From: Nematostella vectensis
Taxonomy: Eukaryota > Cnidaria > Anthozoa > Actiniaria > Edwardsiidae
Direction: 5' to 3'
Assembly (NCBI RefSeq): GCF_932526225.1
Contig: NC_064035.1
Span: 12,468,566-12,532,565 of the forward strand
Length of the DNA: 64,000 nucleotides
Every line of letters begins with the position of its first letter. Positions within the stretch are counted from its first letter, which is position 1. Position numbers and translations under genes: made by a program. The notes below the pieces were generated by a model. That model did not search any database. It saw nothing but the letters and a program-made list of their open reading frames with translations, and had not been told where the DNA came from. Positions 1 through 13,900 of this stretch are shown piece after piece.

Positions 1-8
1 TATCCTAG

Positions 9-1978
9 GAGTACTACGACAAAGCAAAACTGTCCAGCGGCAACATGGAGCAGCGGTTTGTGTTCTTTGACATGGCAGTCCAACATGTTGCGCGCGCAGC
101 TCGTGTGTTTCGACACCCAGGGAGTCACATGATGCTTGTTGGTGTGGGCGGGACAGGCAAAGTCACGGTCGTGCGACTGGCAGCCTTTATTCAGGATTGT
201 CGCTTCATCAAGCCTCAAGTTTCACGCGTCTATCAGAGAGCCGAGTTCTGGGAGGATATAAAGAAGGCGTATTTCAATGCGGGTATAAAGGGGGAAAGCA
301 CCGTCTTGTTCCTGACTGATAGTGTGGCAAAGGTAAGGCGGCGTAAGTTCATAAGTAGGATGTTGCACTGGGGGTTAAGGTTAAGCTTTTAAAATATGTG
401 ATCTTGAATTGACCCGAGATACTGTGACTCTTTTTAAGGGCGCAACTTCCTCTACGCCAGCACGCCATGATGGCGTACTTAACTGACCGCACATAAATAA
501 CAGAAACCCAAAAAAATGGGGTTGAGAAAGATGTACCCTAATCTGGGTATTTAGAGGCCCTAAAAAAATTTGGCCCTGTCTTCGAGAATTCTTGTCTCAG
601 AAGGTCTGATGAGATCATAACTTGAACCAAGCCTTTCTTAAATGGTAGTTGGCCTCATGTTTATTTAAAGTAGATTTCCTTGCACCTCCCCTTATTGTTG
701 GGTACTATTTCCCTGTTTTTTTTTCCTCTCAAGAACATGTTTATAGGAAATGTTAAAACCAGTTCATTGTCTTTCTTAAAGGACAAGTTGAAGTTTTGAA
801 CTCTAACATAACAACCTACTATAAGATGCTTACCTTGCATCAAAAATGCTCTTTAGCGAAGCACTGTTAGCAACACTTATTTTGTACTTTGTAGAGCTGT
901 CGTCTTTGATTACGCAAATAATTCGCCTACTTTAGTTTTCACAGAATAGAAGTTTTAAGAACTTTTAACTGTTAGTAACTATTCCCCTTTTCCTCAAGGA
1001 CATGTTTCTGGAAGATGTAAGCAGTATTCTAAGCACTGGCGAAGTACCGAACATGTTTGACCACGAAGACTACGAGAATATTTTCCTAGAGCTGAAAGGC
1101 GAAGTATTGCGTAGTGGAATACAGGACACAAAAGAGGCGACCTTCAACTTCTTCATCCACCGGGTCAGGAAAAAGCTTCACGTGGTTATCTCAACTAGCC
1201 CTGTTGGTCCTAGCTTCAGGCAGCGCTGCCGTCTCTACCCTTCCCTAATCAACTGCTGTACCATCGACTGGTACGATAAGTGGCCACAAGATGCGTTACG
1301 CTCGGTTGCCGTTTCATACCTTGAGTCCATGGAGTTTGAAGTGGTGGAGGTGCCAGATAAGGCCGCGTTAAAGAGGAGCTTAGCAAGTGCTTTTGTGCAG
1401 GTTGGTCATGATATCATGTACTACCTTACTATACACCCTTGTGACAGAGGAAGACATCGAACGGAACAATTTGATACTATATTCTACAAAATAAAAATGC
1501 CAGAAAGTTAACTACCAAGTCCTTAGAGATCTGGGCGTCGCAAGCCTCACAGACCTGTACAGACTTCATAGGTGTTTCAATAATCTTCGATTCACGCAGT
1601 TATTTTTTAAATTAAGATTCAGTGAATCTCAGATCAAAGAGATAAGCTAGGGATTTGTTTAGAGTAATTGAGAGGGTCTATATCCAAATCTATAGGTCTT
1701 TTAATGAATTATTGCTGTTGTAGGTTCACCAAGACGTGGAAGATGATACTGACCGGTTCTACAAAGAGTTGCAGCGCCTGTACTACACTACACCTACTAG
1801 CTACATCGAGTTCGTCCATATTTTTATGTTCATGTTCCACGAAAAGGCGTCCCAGATAAGCTCCAGCCGAAAGCGTCTGGCCACAGGATTGCAGAAACTG
1901 TCAGAGTCCAACGCGCTAGTCAGCACGATGCAAGCAGAGCTAATACAGCTTGGGCCCAAACTTGAGCAGAAAGCCAAG
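9..1978 (+). CDS. Dynein exons coding AAA4
   Basis: Three exons (9-332, 999-1400, 1724-1978) code the fourth AAA+ module. The P-loop reads GVGGTGKVT, matching the dynein AAA4 form GVGGSGKQS. The segment VLFLTDSVAK / DMFLEDVSSILSTGEVPNMF is the Walker B/sensor region and spans the first intron in phase 0. TPTSYIEF in the third exon is the conserved end of AAA4, leading into stalk helix CC1. The first exon appears to begin right after an AG at 7-8, so the window starts almost on a splice acceptor. Confidence 0.9.
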
Positions 1979-4900
1979 GTACGTGATCGGCATTGACAAT
2001 GCGAATTTGACTTTGATTTGTAAAGCTTCATGTTGAGGTAGTATGGATAGTAAGCTTGGTATAGTTCACTTTGTTTAAGGATTTCATACGCCCGATTGCA
2101 ATTTGCAAAGCTTTCCCTATCTAATTTGGTATCAAGCAGTTCTAGTGCAAAGCGCTATAAAGGAAGCTAGTCACTACCATCCGAGACAGTTTTGGCTGAC
2201 ACAAACTTCAATACTAGGGACATTCCGACGTGTTATGATTTGCACTGAAACATTTCTTTGCCTCATGGTTGGCTAGTGGAGCTTTGTCAATCAGATAACA
2301 CGTTAATCACATCGTTTGTTGGCCTACTTCACAAAACTGTCAAGGTGGCCACGGTAGCGCGCGTCGTACTGTCAAAATTGACCAAATTCTCATCATACCT
2401 TAATTATTTTATTTTATTTCTTTCAGGACACTGAAAAGCTTCTGGAGCAGCTCGCACGAGACCAAAAGGCAGTAGACCAAGTACACAGTGTCGTTCAGAA
2501 AGAAGAGGAGTTTATGAACAAGGAGGCAATGCGAGTCCAGGCGATAGCAGACGAGGCGCAGCGCGACCTGGATAATGCAATCCCTCAGCTGCAGCTCGCC
2601 ATATCAGCACTAGACGCACTAGACAAATCGGACATCTCCGAGATTCGGGTCTACACCAAGCCGCCGGCCATGGTCATGACCGTTCTAGCAGCCGTGTGTA
2701 CCTTACTGCAACAAAAACCTGACTGGAATACGGCCAAGCTGCTACTTGGTGACCAGGGGTTCCTTAAAAAGCTCGTTAATTACGACAAAAATAGTGTCCC
2801 TGACAAGGTGATTCTTGTAATTTGTTCCGTCCTCTGTTCTGATCTGATCTGATCTCTTTTCAGTGTCACAGAGTTCTCCTGTAAAAACTTTCCCACTATT
2901 TCTTTGCAGGTGTTTGTTCGCTTGAAGAAATACACGCAGCACCCTGAATTTAACCCGGATAACGTGGGCAAGATCTCCGTGGCGTGTCGATCAATGTGCC
3001 AATGGGTCCTTGCGCTAGAGAACTACGCGGATGTGAGTTATGTGTAGATTGATTATTTCCCTCTCTAGTCTGCACTGAGCAACATCGGCTTGTTTATATT
3101 ATAAAATACCTTGCATAGTATCCCAATTTGTTCTAGTCAATTTGTTCCCTCCTCCGTTAGATCACAATACGGGTACGACTCCTGTTAGGCTAGGGTTGGA
3201 GCTTTTTGGAAATTTTCGTATACTACGTATACTTGAGCCACTTTCGTTTGAAGTAAGTGGCCTAACGCAAGAAAAAAAACATTGAAATAAATTGTAAAAA
3301 TTCGCAGTAAAATCTGGGTGGATCTCATTAAAAACTAAGTGGTTTTACTGACGTTTCGAGCGTTAACATCGAGGTCTCTCTGAATATGACTGTAAGCCAG
3401 CGAAGTTTAAAGCAGGTTATCTCACATTCACAGGTATCAAAACCGTTACGCTTTTCTATTTTTTTATCTGACAGGTGTACAAGATGGTTGCACCAAAACA
3501 GAAGCGTTGCGAGGAGTCCCAGGCGGCATTAGCCATGGCCAAAGAGAATCTCCGCCTAAAGCAAGCGAGTCTGAACAAAATTCAGGACCAACTTAACATT
3601 CTCCAGAGACAGTACGACGATTCGGTGCAGCAACTAGAAGAGCTGAAAGTCAAGAAGAATTTGACACTAGCACGACTGGACAGAGCGTCTGTGCTGACCA
3701 CAGCACTCGCCGAGGAACAGGTATATATGAGCGTACTTAATAAGATATAAGATCAACGAGAATGATGGATAATTACTATTTTAGTCATATTTCCGTAAAA
3801 CTCAGTAGAACTCACTTACCTCGAATCCCGTTACCGGGGAATTAAATACAGTCCGAGTAAATGTGGAGTTCAAGCTGGGTCCCACTGCATCCTCTAATTC
3901 GTTTACCTCTCGAGCTCTCAAGTGAACGGAGGCTTAGCATGTGTAGGCTCTATTTCCCTGAAGAGGCTGTCAAGTGCAGTAGTAGCCGTAGAAACATCAA
4001 ACTATCAACACTGTGTGTTCCCTAAACAGATTCGATGGAACACGTCTTTGGAAGAGGTTGCCAAGCAGTGCACAGGTCTATTAGGAGACACTTTTGTCTC
4101 GGCCGCGGCGGTCACCTACCTGGGCGCTTTCACCTCCTCCTACCGAAGTCATCTGATAATGCGCTGGATCGCCCTTTGCAATAAGGAAAGCATTCCGGTC
4201 GGCAGGGAGTTTGAGCTGTCTGACGTGCTCTCCGAGAAGATCGAGATTCAGAAGTGGCTGAATGATGAGCTTCCCCACGACAAGCATTCGGTGGAGAACG
4301 CGGTGATCATGAAGCACTGCAGGCGATGGCCCTTGCTCATCGACCCACAAGAGCAGGCCGTGAAGTGGATCATGCAGAGGGAGAAGTCTAACGGGCTTAA
4401 AGTGGTCAAAGCAACGGATCCCAACTACCTTAGAGCGCTAGAAGATGCAATCCCTCTAGGTGATCCTGTGCTGATCGAGGTAACCTTTGCATTTTATAGA
4501 TAGTTCCAACTAGAAACTGAAATAATTCCCTTAGAATTGATTTACTTTTCTCAGCCAGCACTCCATTATATAAAGTAAGTCAGATTATTATCGGATTATT
4601 AGGTACCTAACAGTTAATTTGTTTTTATATATAGATATATACCGTGCCACTCGTGTAGATAAATCCTCATAAACACGTGACTCTAATTACTTAGTAGATA
4701 GGCCACGAGATGAGAAATATATCGATGTCTTCCTATTGTAGGATGGATTGAATTTTTAATGATTCGGGTGGATTTAGGAAGCTGTACTGCGCTCTAGTAA
4801 TGTATGCGAGCCCGGTAAGGGCGTTATCTTACCGTACTGGTTAGGCTCTTGTGTCTAATAGCAGTGTACACAAGCCTAGTGACGGCCTCCTTACTTTCAT

Positions 4901-7900
4901 TTGCAGGATGTCGGTGAGCAGCTCGACCCGTCACTGAACCCCATCCTGACCAAGAACATCATACTCCAGGGTAACATGCATGTCATCAGGATGGGCGAGA
5001 CGGACATTGAGTACAATGAGAACTTCCGGTTGTATCTGACCACGCCCTTGGCCAACCCCCACTTCCTACCGGACGTGTGCATTAAAAGCACCATCATCAA
5101 CTTCACGGTGACGCTGGAAGGACTCCAGGACCAGTTACTATCACGTACTGTGATGCAGGAGAATCCCAAGCTGGAAGAAGACCGCCGAGAAACGCTTGTC
5201 AATCTAGGTAATGCCTATGAGTCTATGATATGTTATCCGTTGATCTAGGTAATATCTTTTGTTATAATCTAGCTAACCTTTTTGATTCTATGTGATGCCA
5301 CAGTAGCTGTTAATCTAGGTAACGATGAAACCGATTATCCAGGTGCTAAAAATAGACAGGGGATATTGTCCAGTATGTGTTAGTCCACAAGGCATGCATT
5401 TAGTAACCCTATTTTTTATTATTCCAGTTAATGATCGCTCCAAGGTGCGTGAACTGGAAGATAGATCTTTGTCTCTGCTCAACTCCTCACGCGGAAATAT
5501 CCTGGACGATGAGGACCTAATCACTACCCTGGATGAAAGCGAAAAGATGGCGCACGTTATCCAGCAGCGCGTCGATCTCGCTGAGCATACAGAGGAGTCC
5601 ATTAATGCAAGCCGCGAAAAGTACCTTCCAGTAGCCGCCCGTGGTGCTATTCTGTACTTCGTGCTGACCGATCTCTCATCTCTAGATGTGATGTACCAGT
5701 TCTCGTTACCCTGGTTCACCAATCTGTTTGCAAACTGTGTGGAGTCTTCTAAGGACGTGTCTGCAGAAGAGACGCGCCATTCACCTGTCCCGCCTGGAAG
5801 CGCTGGTACCCTCAGACCCTATCGCAAGGCTAATACAGGTAAGTTAGTACACATAATATCAGGGAATTGACTATGATGTTTGTCATGTCAACCCGGTGAC
5901 AAGGGTACCATTTTGCCTTCAGACGTCACACAACGTTTCAATGTTGTCAGTGGTGTCATGAGCTTAAGACGGCCTCATTGGTCTTCATGCCGATACTTTG
6001 GGGAAAGCATTTCTCAGTGATAGAGGCATTTAAAGTGAATGTTCGATCGAGTTGCAGAGAGTTCGAGTTATCTGGGTTACTTGTCAGTGCGTATTCAAGT
6101 GCATTGTTTACCTCCTTCCATTTCTTGCCCAACCAATGTGTTCATTTTAGGAAAACGCTTGTCCATTGTGCAGCGCGCCGGTTTCAAGCGGCGAATGACG
6201 GTTTCGCGGCCAAAAGACGACAGCTCTCTCTCCGAGTACCTCACGGCGTTAGTTGACCTAATCACGGAGAATGTTTACCGCGTGGTGAGCCACGCCCTGT
6301 TCGCAAGGCACAAATTGACGTTCTCCTTCATGCTGTGCACATCCATCCTGATGCAGGACAAGTGGGCGACACGTGGTACTCTACGGTCCATCACCGAAGA
6401 AGAGTGGATCTTCTTTCTGAGGGGGTCTACTGTGGCTGCCATATCTGACAGGATTGATATCGACAAGGAGGATGATCCTCTTGATGCTGCGGGAAAAGGT
6501 ATGAGAAGCGTTTTTCATATAAAATTGACCCGGTTATTACGAACATTTTCAGTAGCTATAATCTTTGTCATATAAAATTGACCCGGTTATTACTTTCAAG
6601 TAGCTATAGTCTTTCTTATATGAAATTTACCCGGTTATTCCGCACGCTCTCCGCGCAAGAGTACATTGTCCGTAAAGTATTTGCTGTTATAGTAGAACTC
6701 GCCGAAGAGGGACTCACAAATAAGGTATACTCGCACATAAGAGACGAATCTCCTTTCTTATAATTTTTTCTCGCATTTTGGCATTTCTTGTATAACAGAC
6801 AATAATAGTAGGTACCTATTAGTCCCGTATTTATTTGATTATTTTTTTAACGTCTTTTTAGGGTCCGCAACCCAAGCGAGGGGAAGTCTCGGTCAGCTCA
6901 TCAACAAAATGAACAAGCCCCCCGCTAAATGGATTAGCGCATCCATGTGGAAGGAATGTCTTCAGATTTCCAACTCTTTGCCGGCCTTCTCGGGGCTCTG
7001 CAGTAACATGGCCGTCAATATCCAGTTCTGGCGTAACTTTGCGAACACAGAGAATCCAATGGGAATGCTGGAAAGTGGTGAGGGATTTGTACCACCACAG
7101 ACGGTGGAAGGTAAGCCTATCAACGAACGCTAGACGATATGCAACATAAAATGCGCAGAGTAGAAATACACTAAAGCAGCATAAAGCACTCAACGTATGA
7201 CAAAAAAAACATACCGCGTAAACACACAATATATATTTCACAAAAGGTTTTCAGTGCAAATGGCGAATGGCAAATGGTAAATGGTAATGGTAATGGTAAA
7301 TGGTAATTATTCGTAAAATTAAAGGTGTTAAATAAAGTCCAGCAATGTCAGAGCCAAGCATTGGTAACCTTTAATGGATGATTGTTTAGATTTATCCATA
7401 TTCTTCGAGACGCATAGTTACTTTCGGTCGTAAAACTGCCATTTGCCATTTTCACTGACAACCTTTATTGAAATAGGTGTACACATGACGTCTAAACTTT
7501 TCTAACTTATGTTTTCGCCCCCCATTGAAGGGCGTACCTCTAGCGTAGGTTGGCTGTGCACGTCGCTAACCCGATTCCAACGTCTGATGCTTGTGAAGAT
7601 CTTGCGCCCTGAATGTCTTATCAAGTCCGTACGCCAGTTCGTGGAGGAAGAGATGGGAACCAAGTTTATCACAACAGTTGGTTTCGACTTGCAGGAGATG
7701 TACGACGAATCCAATGCGCGCACGCCTCTCATTTTCATACTTTCGCCAGGTAAACATTTTATGCAAAATTTATGTTCCAGCCCCAACAGCATAATTTGGA
7801 TCTTCAGAATGTGGTGGACTCTAAGAAACTGCATGCGCGGTGCAGAGAAGCTTTATTGACAACTATAAAAGACAAAAATTTGTTGGCCAAAACATGGCCA

Positions 7901-10900
7901 AATTAGCATTGCATTTTCTCCATTCTGTTTGATTTTCACACGCGCGTAAGCTCTTACGCTCTCCGTTTTTTCCCTAGTAAAAACCCGGCTTAATATGTAA
8001 TGCAATGCTTTAATTTATCTACCAGTCGAAAATCCTTCCGGGTAAAATACGCAACAAGTTGGCTTAGCCGTAGGTAGCACTCTGTGACCACGTTGAACAT
8101 CGTTTTCGCTCACGTTGTTGAGTCTTCAACAAACATTACAACGATCTAAAATGCCTTATCTTACTGCCTCTCTTCTTTTGTCCAACAGGCTCCGATCCCG
8201 CGTCTCAGCTTCTTCGCTTCGCCCACGAGTTGAGGGGCACAACCCTACATCTTGACATGATCTCATTAGGGCGTGGCCAGGGACCTCGAGCCGAGGAGGT
8301 AATCAACAAGGCATATCAACAGAAGGGCAAGTGGGTATTCCTGCAGAACTGCCAGCACGCGGCCTCCTTCATGCCCAGGCTACAGCAAATTATCAGAAGG
8401 TAAGTCCTGAATCATCTGCGTTGACCTTGGGACCAAAGGCAAGAGGTATTCCTGAAGAAAAAACTATTAGGTGTTAATTACAACTAATTACAATTGATTA
8501 CCACTGATGCATAACCAATGTACGTACATCGACCTTCAGTCTGCTTCTTGCAACATCTGCTTGTCGTTGTTGTCACCTCAGGATATCCCACCCTGAATAA
8601 GGGCCGTAGCAGGGGGTGGGGGTACTGGGGGAATGTGTCCCCCAGTATTTAAAAAATATACAAAGAAATGACCAGTAGGGGCGTGGCTGTGCCTCCAATA
8701 TTTTCTTAATGTTTTTGTATCATGCCCCCCTCCCCCCCACAATATTTCGAGGCATGCTTCGGAACTGTGACTCGTATGTTGTTGTTGTAATGTGTCACTT
8801 ACAGATATCCCATCCTGACTCTCATATGTCATTGTTGTCGTTTTAGGATATCTCACTCCGAGACTCAACTAGACCCGCAGTTTCGCATGTGGCTGAGCTC
8901 CAAACCTGATCCGTCGTTTCCTGTGTCCATTTTGCAAGCAGGACTTAAGGTACCATGAAGATCCCCTGTAATCAATTTCATTGTCATCATAATCAACATC
9001 ATTACCATCATCATTCATCGTCATTGTTATCGTCATCGGTATCATCATTAACGACACACTAGCATAATCTATCGTATTATCATGGCTACCAACAGTATCA
9101 TATATTAACACTCTATTGTACGTAAAACCCTTTACAACCATAACTTACGTTAACGAATACTAACGTGAGCTTCTGCTTTAACCTCTGCTTTTTGAAATGG
9201 CCACATCAAGATTTGTCTTTGATTATTAAAGGCGCTTACCGTCACTGCCTCTCCATCTTGTCATCATGCCTTTTTTTAATCATTGCATTCCTAGCGCTTT
9301 TTAAAGCGCTAAATTAAAATGTCTTCATCACCCCTCCCCGCCCACATCTCACACCTTCACACTGGGATATTTTCCTCAGATGACAGTGGAACCCCCACCG
9401 GGAGTCAAATCCAACTTGCTACGGACTTTTGGCGCTGTAGGAGGTGCAGTTACTGAAGCTGTATTCGAAGACCCTGGCCCAGGCCCCGCTTGGAGACGTC
9501 TACTATTTGGCCTATGTCTTTTTAACTCTCTTGTCCACGAGCGGAAAAAGTTCAACGCTCTAGGATGGAACATTCCTTATGAGTTTACTACATCTGACCT
9601 AGAGGTATCCTGTTGTACGATATGTTATAGCACTATCCAAATCACTCAAATCGTAATGGACTTTGTATAATATATTGAATGCGCGTGCTGTTTGCCTGTC
9701 GCAGATTGTCACAAACCCATTCCCTTTAAATGCATCTATCATTGCTTTCCCAAAATTATCGATCATAAGCTATTGCCATTTTAAATCCTTCACATTACCG
9801 GTATCTCAACCACGGAAACTAATGTCTGTTGAATCATTACTAACGCTCGCGTTGCGTGACGTCTGATGTCACTAGTCAATGACATTTAAAATCGTACTAA
9901 ATACCGGTATCTCCACCACATCTACCAGTTCGAACCATGGCTAACGCGTATGTTGCGTGACGTCCGCCTGTAGGTCTACGCGGGTGTTTACTGTATCCCT
10001 AGCTTATGATATCTCTCTTAATACCGGTATCTCCTCGTGTTGCGTGACGTCCGATTTCAGCCTGTAGTCTCTTAATCTCTAGGTTCTTTTACGCGGGTGT
10101 TTACTGTATCCCTATCTCATGACATCTCTCTTAATACCGGTATCTCCTCGTGTTTTGTGACGTCCGATTTCAGCCTGTAGTCTCTTAATCTCTAGGTTCT
10201 TTTACGCGGGTGTTTACTGTATCCCTATCTCATGACATCTCTCTTAATACCGGTATCTCCTCGTGTTTTGTGACGTCCGATTTCAGCCTGTAGTCTCTTA
10301 ATCTCTAGGTTCTTTTACGCGGGTGTTTACTGTATCCCTATCTCATGACATCTCTCTTAATACCGGTATCTCCTCGTGTTTTGTGACGTCCGATTTCAGC
10401 CTGTAGTCTCTTAATCTCTAGGTTCTTTTACGCGGGTGTTTACTGTATCCCTATCTCATGACATCTCTCTTAATACCGGTATCTCCTCGTGTTTTGTGAC
10501 GTCCGATTTCAGCCTGTAGTCTCTTAGTCTCTAGGTTCTTTTACGCGGGTGTTTACTTTATCCCTATCTCATGACATCTCTCTAAATACCGGTATTTCCT
10601 CGTGTTGCGGGATTTCCGCAGGTGTCGATTCAGATGTTACACATGATGCTGACAGAACACCGTGACGTACCATGGGATGAGTTGTGTTACCTGACGGGAG
10701 ATATCGCTTATGGGGGTCGCGTGACCGACCAATGGGATCAGCGCTGCTTGAAGAGTTTGCTGACACGCTTTTACAACCCCAGCGTGTTAAACGATGACTA
10801 TGCATTTACAGAAGACCTTGTAAGTCATTGCAATAAAGTTGAGATAATTCATTAGAATTTGGAGCATCCCGCGATAATTTCCACTAGAGTATAGATATAT

Positions 10901-13900
10901 GTATGGATATATGTTAAAATTACATCAATATTGTTTGCACTGCCATGAAAAAACTTTTTTTTTCAAAGTTAGAAAAGTTGACATGGAAAAATGGTTCAGA
11001 AAAAGTGCTTTTTGGAGAATTTAGAGATCATTCTTACCAGCACAAAAAGCTGCAGACCTCAAAATGTCCTTGAAATTTTTTTTGACTACTATTGATGAAA
11101 ATTGCTCGATATTCTGTAAGAATTTATCTAAAAAATGACGAGAAGCGTATTAACGCTGCAGCTCTCATACTTTCTCACTTCCCGCCACATTGTATCAGGA
11201 GGTTACAGGGTCTAATCATGTCTTGGGTTATTTCAGACGCACGCTTGTTTTCAAATAAGCATTAAATCGTCCGACATCAAAGTAAAATTATACCCATTTT
11301 TTTCCGCTAGATTCTATTACATTAAAAAAATCGGCTTCTATCAGTAATTTCATTTATGTAATTAGGTTTTGATTTTGGGTATTTAGCCTACTAGGGATAG
11401 GATATTAGAGAAACTTTTACAGTCATCACTATCTCCGAACAGCTGTGTTTCTCATCGTATCTCACACTAAACACAAGGAGCGTCTGACTAAAGAAATACC
11501 AATTTCCAAGCTATTTAAGCTGCTATTCTTTAGGAAAATGAGCTCTAATTACAGTAATACCACTCACCTTTTTATTTTGAAGGTTTTTCAGAGAACCGAA
11601 GCGTAAAAAAATAGTTGTTCTTGCTTGCTTTATAGTTTAAGTCGCTCACGAGTCACGGTCTATGCATTTGAACTTAGCGCGAACCCAACATTGAATACAA
11701 ATCCTGCGTTCCGATTGGCTGTTGCCCGGAGATTCGTCTCCATTCTCTCACAACTCCTGATCAGGCACTGATTGCCTGATCAGGAGTCATTAGGTCACCC
11801 TAATAATGTAGAGAATTTAAAAATGGACTTTTCAATAAACGTCGTTAGTCAGACAACAGAAATCGTAGGCAACGCATTTAAGGAAACAAAAAAAAAGGTT
11901 GCCTGTGGAAGCAGGAGTTAAAAGAGAAAGATGGGGAATGGGCCCCCCTCCCCTAGGGATCTTGACACACGAACCCCAAATCAATGTTTTCTATCGTGGA
12001 AATTGTGGAAATTGTTTAAAAAGACCAAGGAGGAGTTGAAAGATAAAGATGGAGAATGGGCCCCCCTCTTCTAGGGATCTTGACACAGGAATCCCAAATC
12101 AATGTTTTTCTGTCGTATTGAGAGATGCATGTGGATGAGTCTCGGGTTATATCAGAGTTAAATAGGAAACTTGACGCAGGAATTTTCTATCGTATCGGTG
12201 GAGGAGGGTTATATGAGAGTTAAGAAGGGAACTTCAAGAAAACACAAATGTAGTAGCATATATACGATGGTTGATATTGTAGGAGGAAGTCTTAGTTCTT
12301 TTTACTTATTCCAACTGCAGGTGTATCGCCCCCCGCCGCCCAACATCTCGCTCTCAGTATGTTGTACGTACATCGAGGGTCTCCCCGCCACGGATTCCCC
12401 TGAGCTGTTCGGCATGAATCATAACGCTGCTATGGTGTATCTGGGCGACCAGGCAAAGAACCTGGTAAGCAATCTTCTCGCTGGACAGCCGAAGGTTGCA
12501 TTCCATACGGGGTGAGTCAGAATTGCTTGCTGTTTATTCTAAATTCCTTTATACATTTTCAGTTGCGCGTCTGGTGTAGTCACTGAGTTTAACGCTAACA
12601 GTCAGTAATTTGATTATTTTTTCAATATATATGCCTAATTTGTTGATATATTTATATATCGGTATTGATATTATTTTTCCCCGCAGAAGCTCCAAAAAGA
12701 CCAGTGATGGCATCATTCTGGAGCTAGCTGCCGACATCATGTCTCGTCTGCCAATAGCGGTGGGCCTTCCACCAGACAGCAGGCTTTCAACCGACAGCCG
12801 ACCTCACTCCAGCCCGGGAAGCCGGACGTCCCCCCTCAATCGCAAACAAAAGTATACTCGCCAGCCAGTCAGCAACGCGTCCACTCAGTCTACCCTTCTG
12901 GTGGTGCTGGACCAGGAACTGAACAGGATTGACCGGTTACTACAGGTGATCCATACATCACTGAGCTCGCTGCGCCAGGCAGTCAAGGGAACCCTGGTGA
13001 TGTCGGAGGCGCTGGAGCAAGCCTTCGAGGCGCTGCTGAATAACCAAGTCCCCTTGGAGTGGAAGGTGGGGGAAAAAAACGCAAAAAATACACGTTGCAT
13101 TTTCCATGTGTCATTTCAGCAACCATTTTAACAGCGCTCTATCATGAATACAAGACTCTTTATTTTGCAAATTATGTCCCCGTACCATGTTGTATATAGA
13201 GGAGCTAGGAGAAACTGGGCAGAGCAATATCTCTTTTTTTTTTTTTGCCTTTCAGAAACACTCTTACGAGTCTTGCAAGCCGCTAGGTTCCTGGGTTGAT
13301 AATCTGGTGAAGCGAGTGGATTTCTTCGCCTGTTGGCTGGAACTCGTTCCTGTATCGCGTGACGATATAGCTAGGGGAGTTCGAGAAGGTTCTGTTACAC
13401 CCTCAGCCCAGGCCTTCGCTCGACAACATCCCCGCGCCTACTGGCTACCTGCCTTCTTCCATCCTCAAGGTAAACAATCGTACTTAAAGAATCTTTGTCT
13501 TCAAGGTAAACAATCATACTTAAAGAATCTTTGTCAGCAGCCATTGTTTTCGTCCAAGCAAAATACTAAGTGTTAGAAAGCATCCATTACCATCGCCTCC
13601 TTGTTGCTTACGTCCCTCTAAGGTTCATTGGTCAACTAGCCACTAGTTGTATTCCATATTGCTGTAAACATAAGCAATACAACTGATTATCTCTCGGTAC
13701 TTTACCGGTGCTTGCTTGCATTTAATGTCGAAAATACCGGTCGAAAAACTCCCACTCTATTGCTAATGATATTAATATTGATACCGACATTTGTAGCGTT
13801 TCTCACTGCTGTACTGCAAACACATTCACGCATGCGTAATGTGCCTCTGGATTCACTGGCGTTCGAGTACAAGGTTCGCAAAGCATGCTGGACGACGGAG

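Noticed and set aside
5315-5722. 135-codon minus-strand frame
   Set aside because: Shadow of a dynein exon whose plus-strand reading has clear family motifs.
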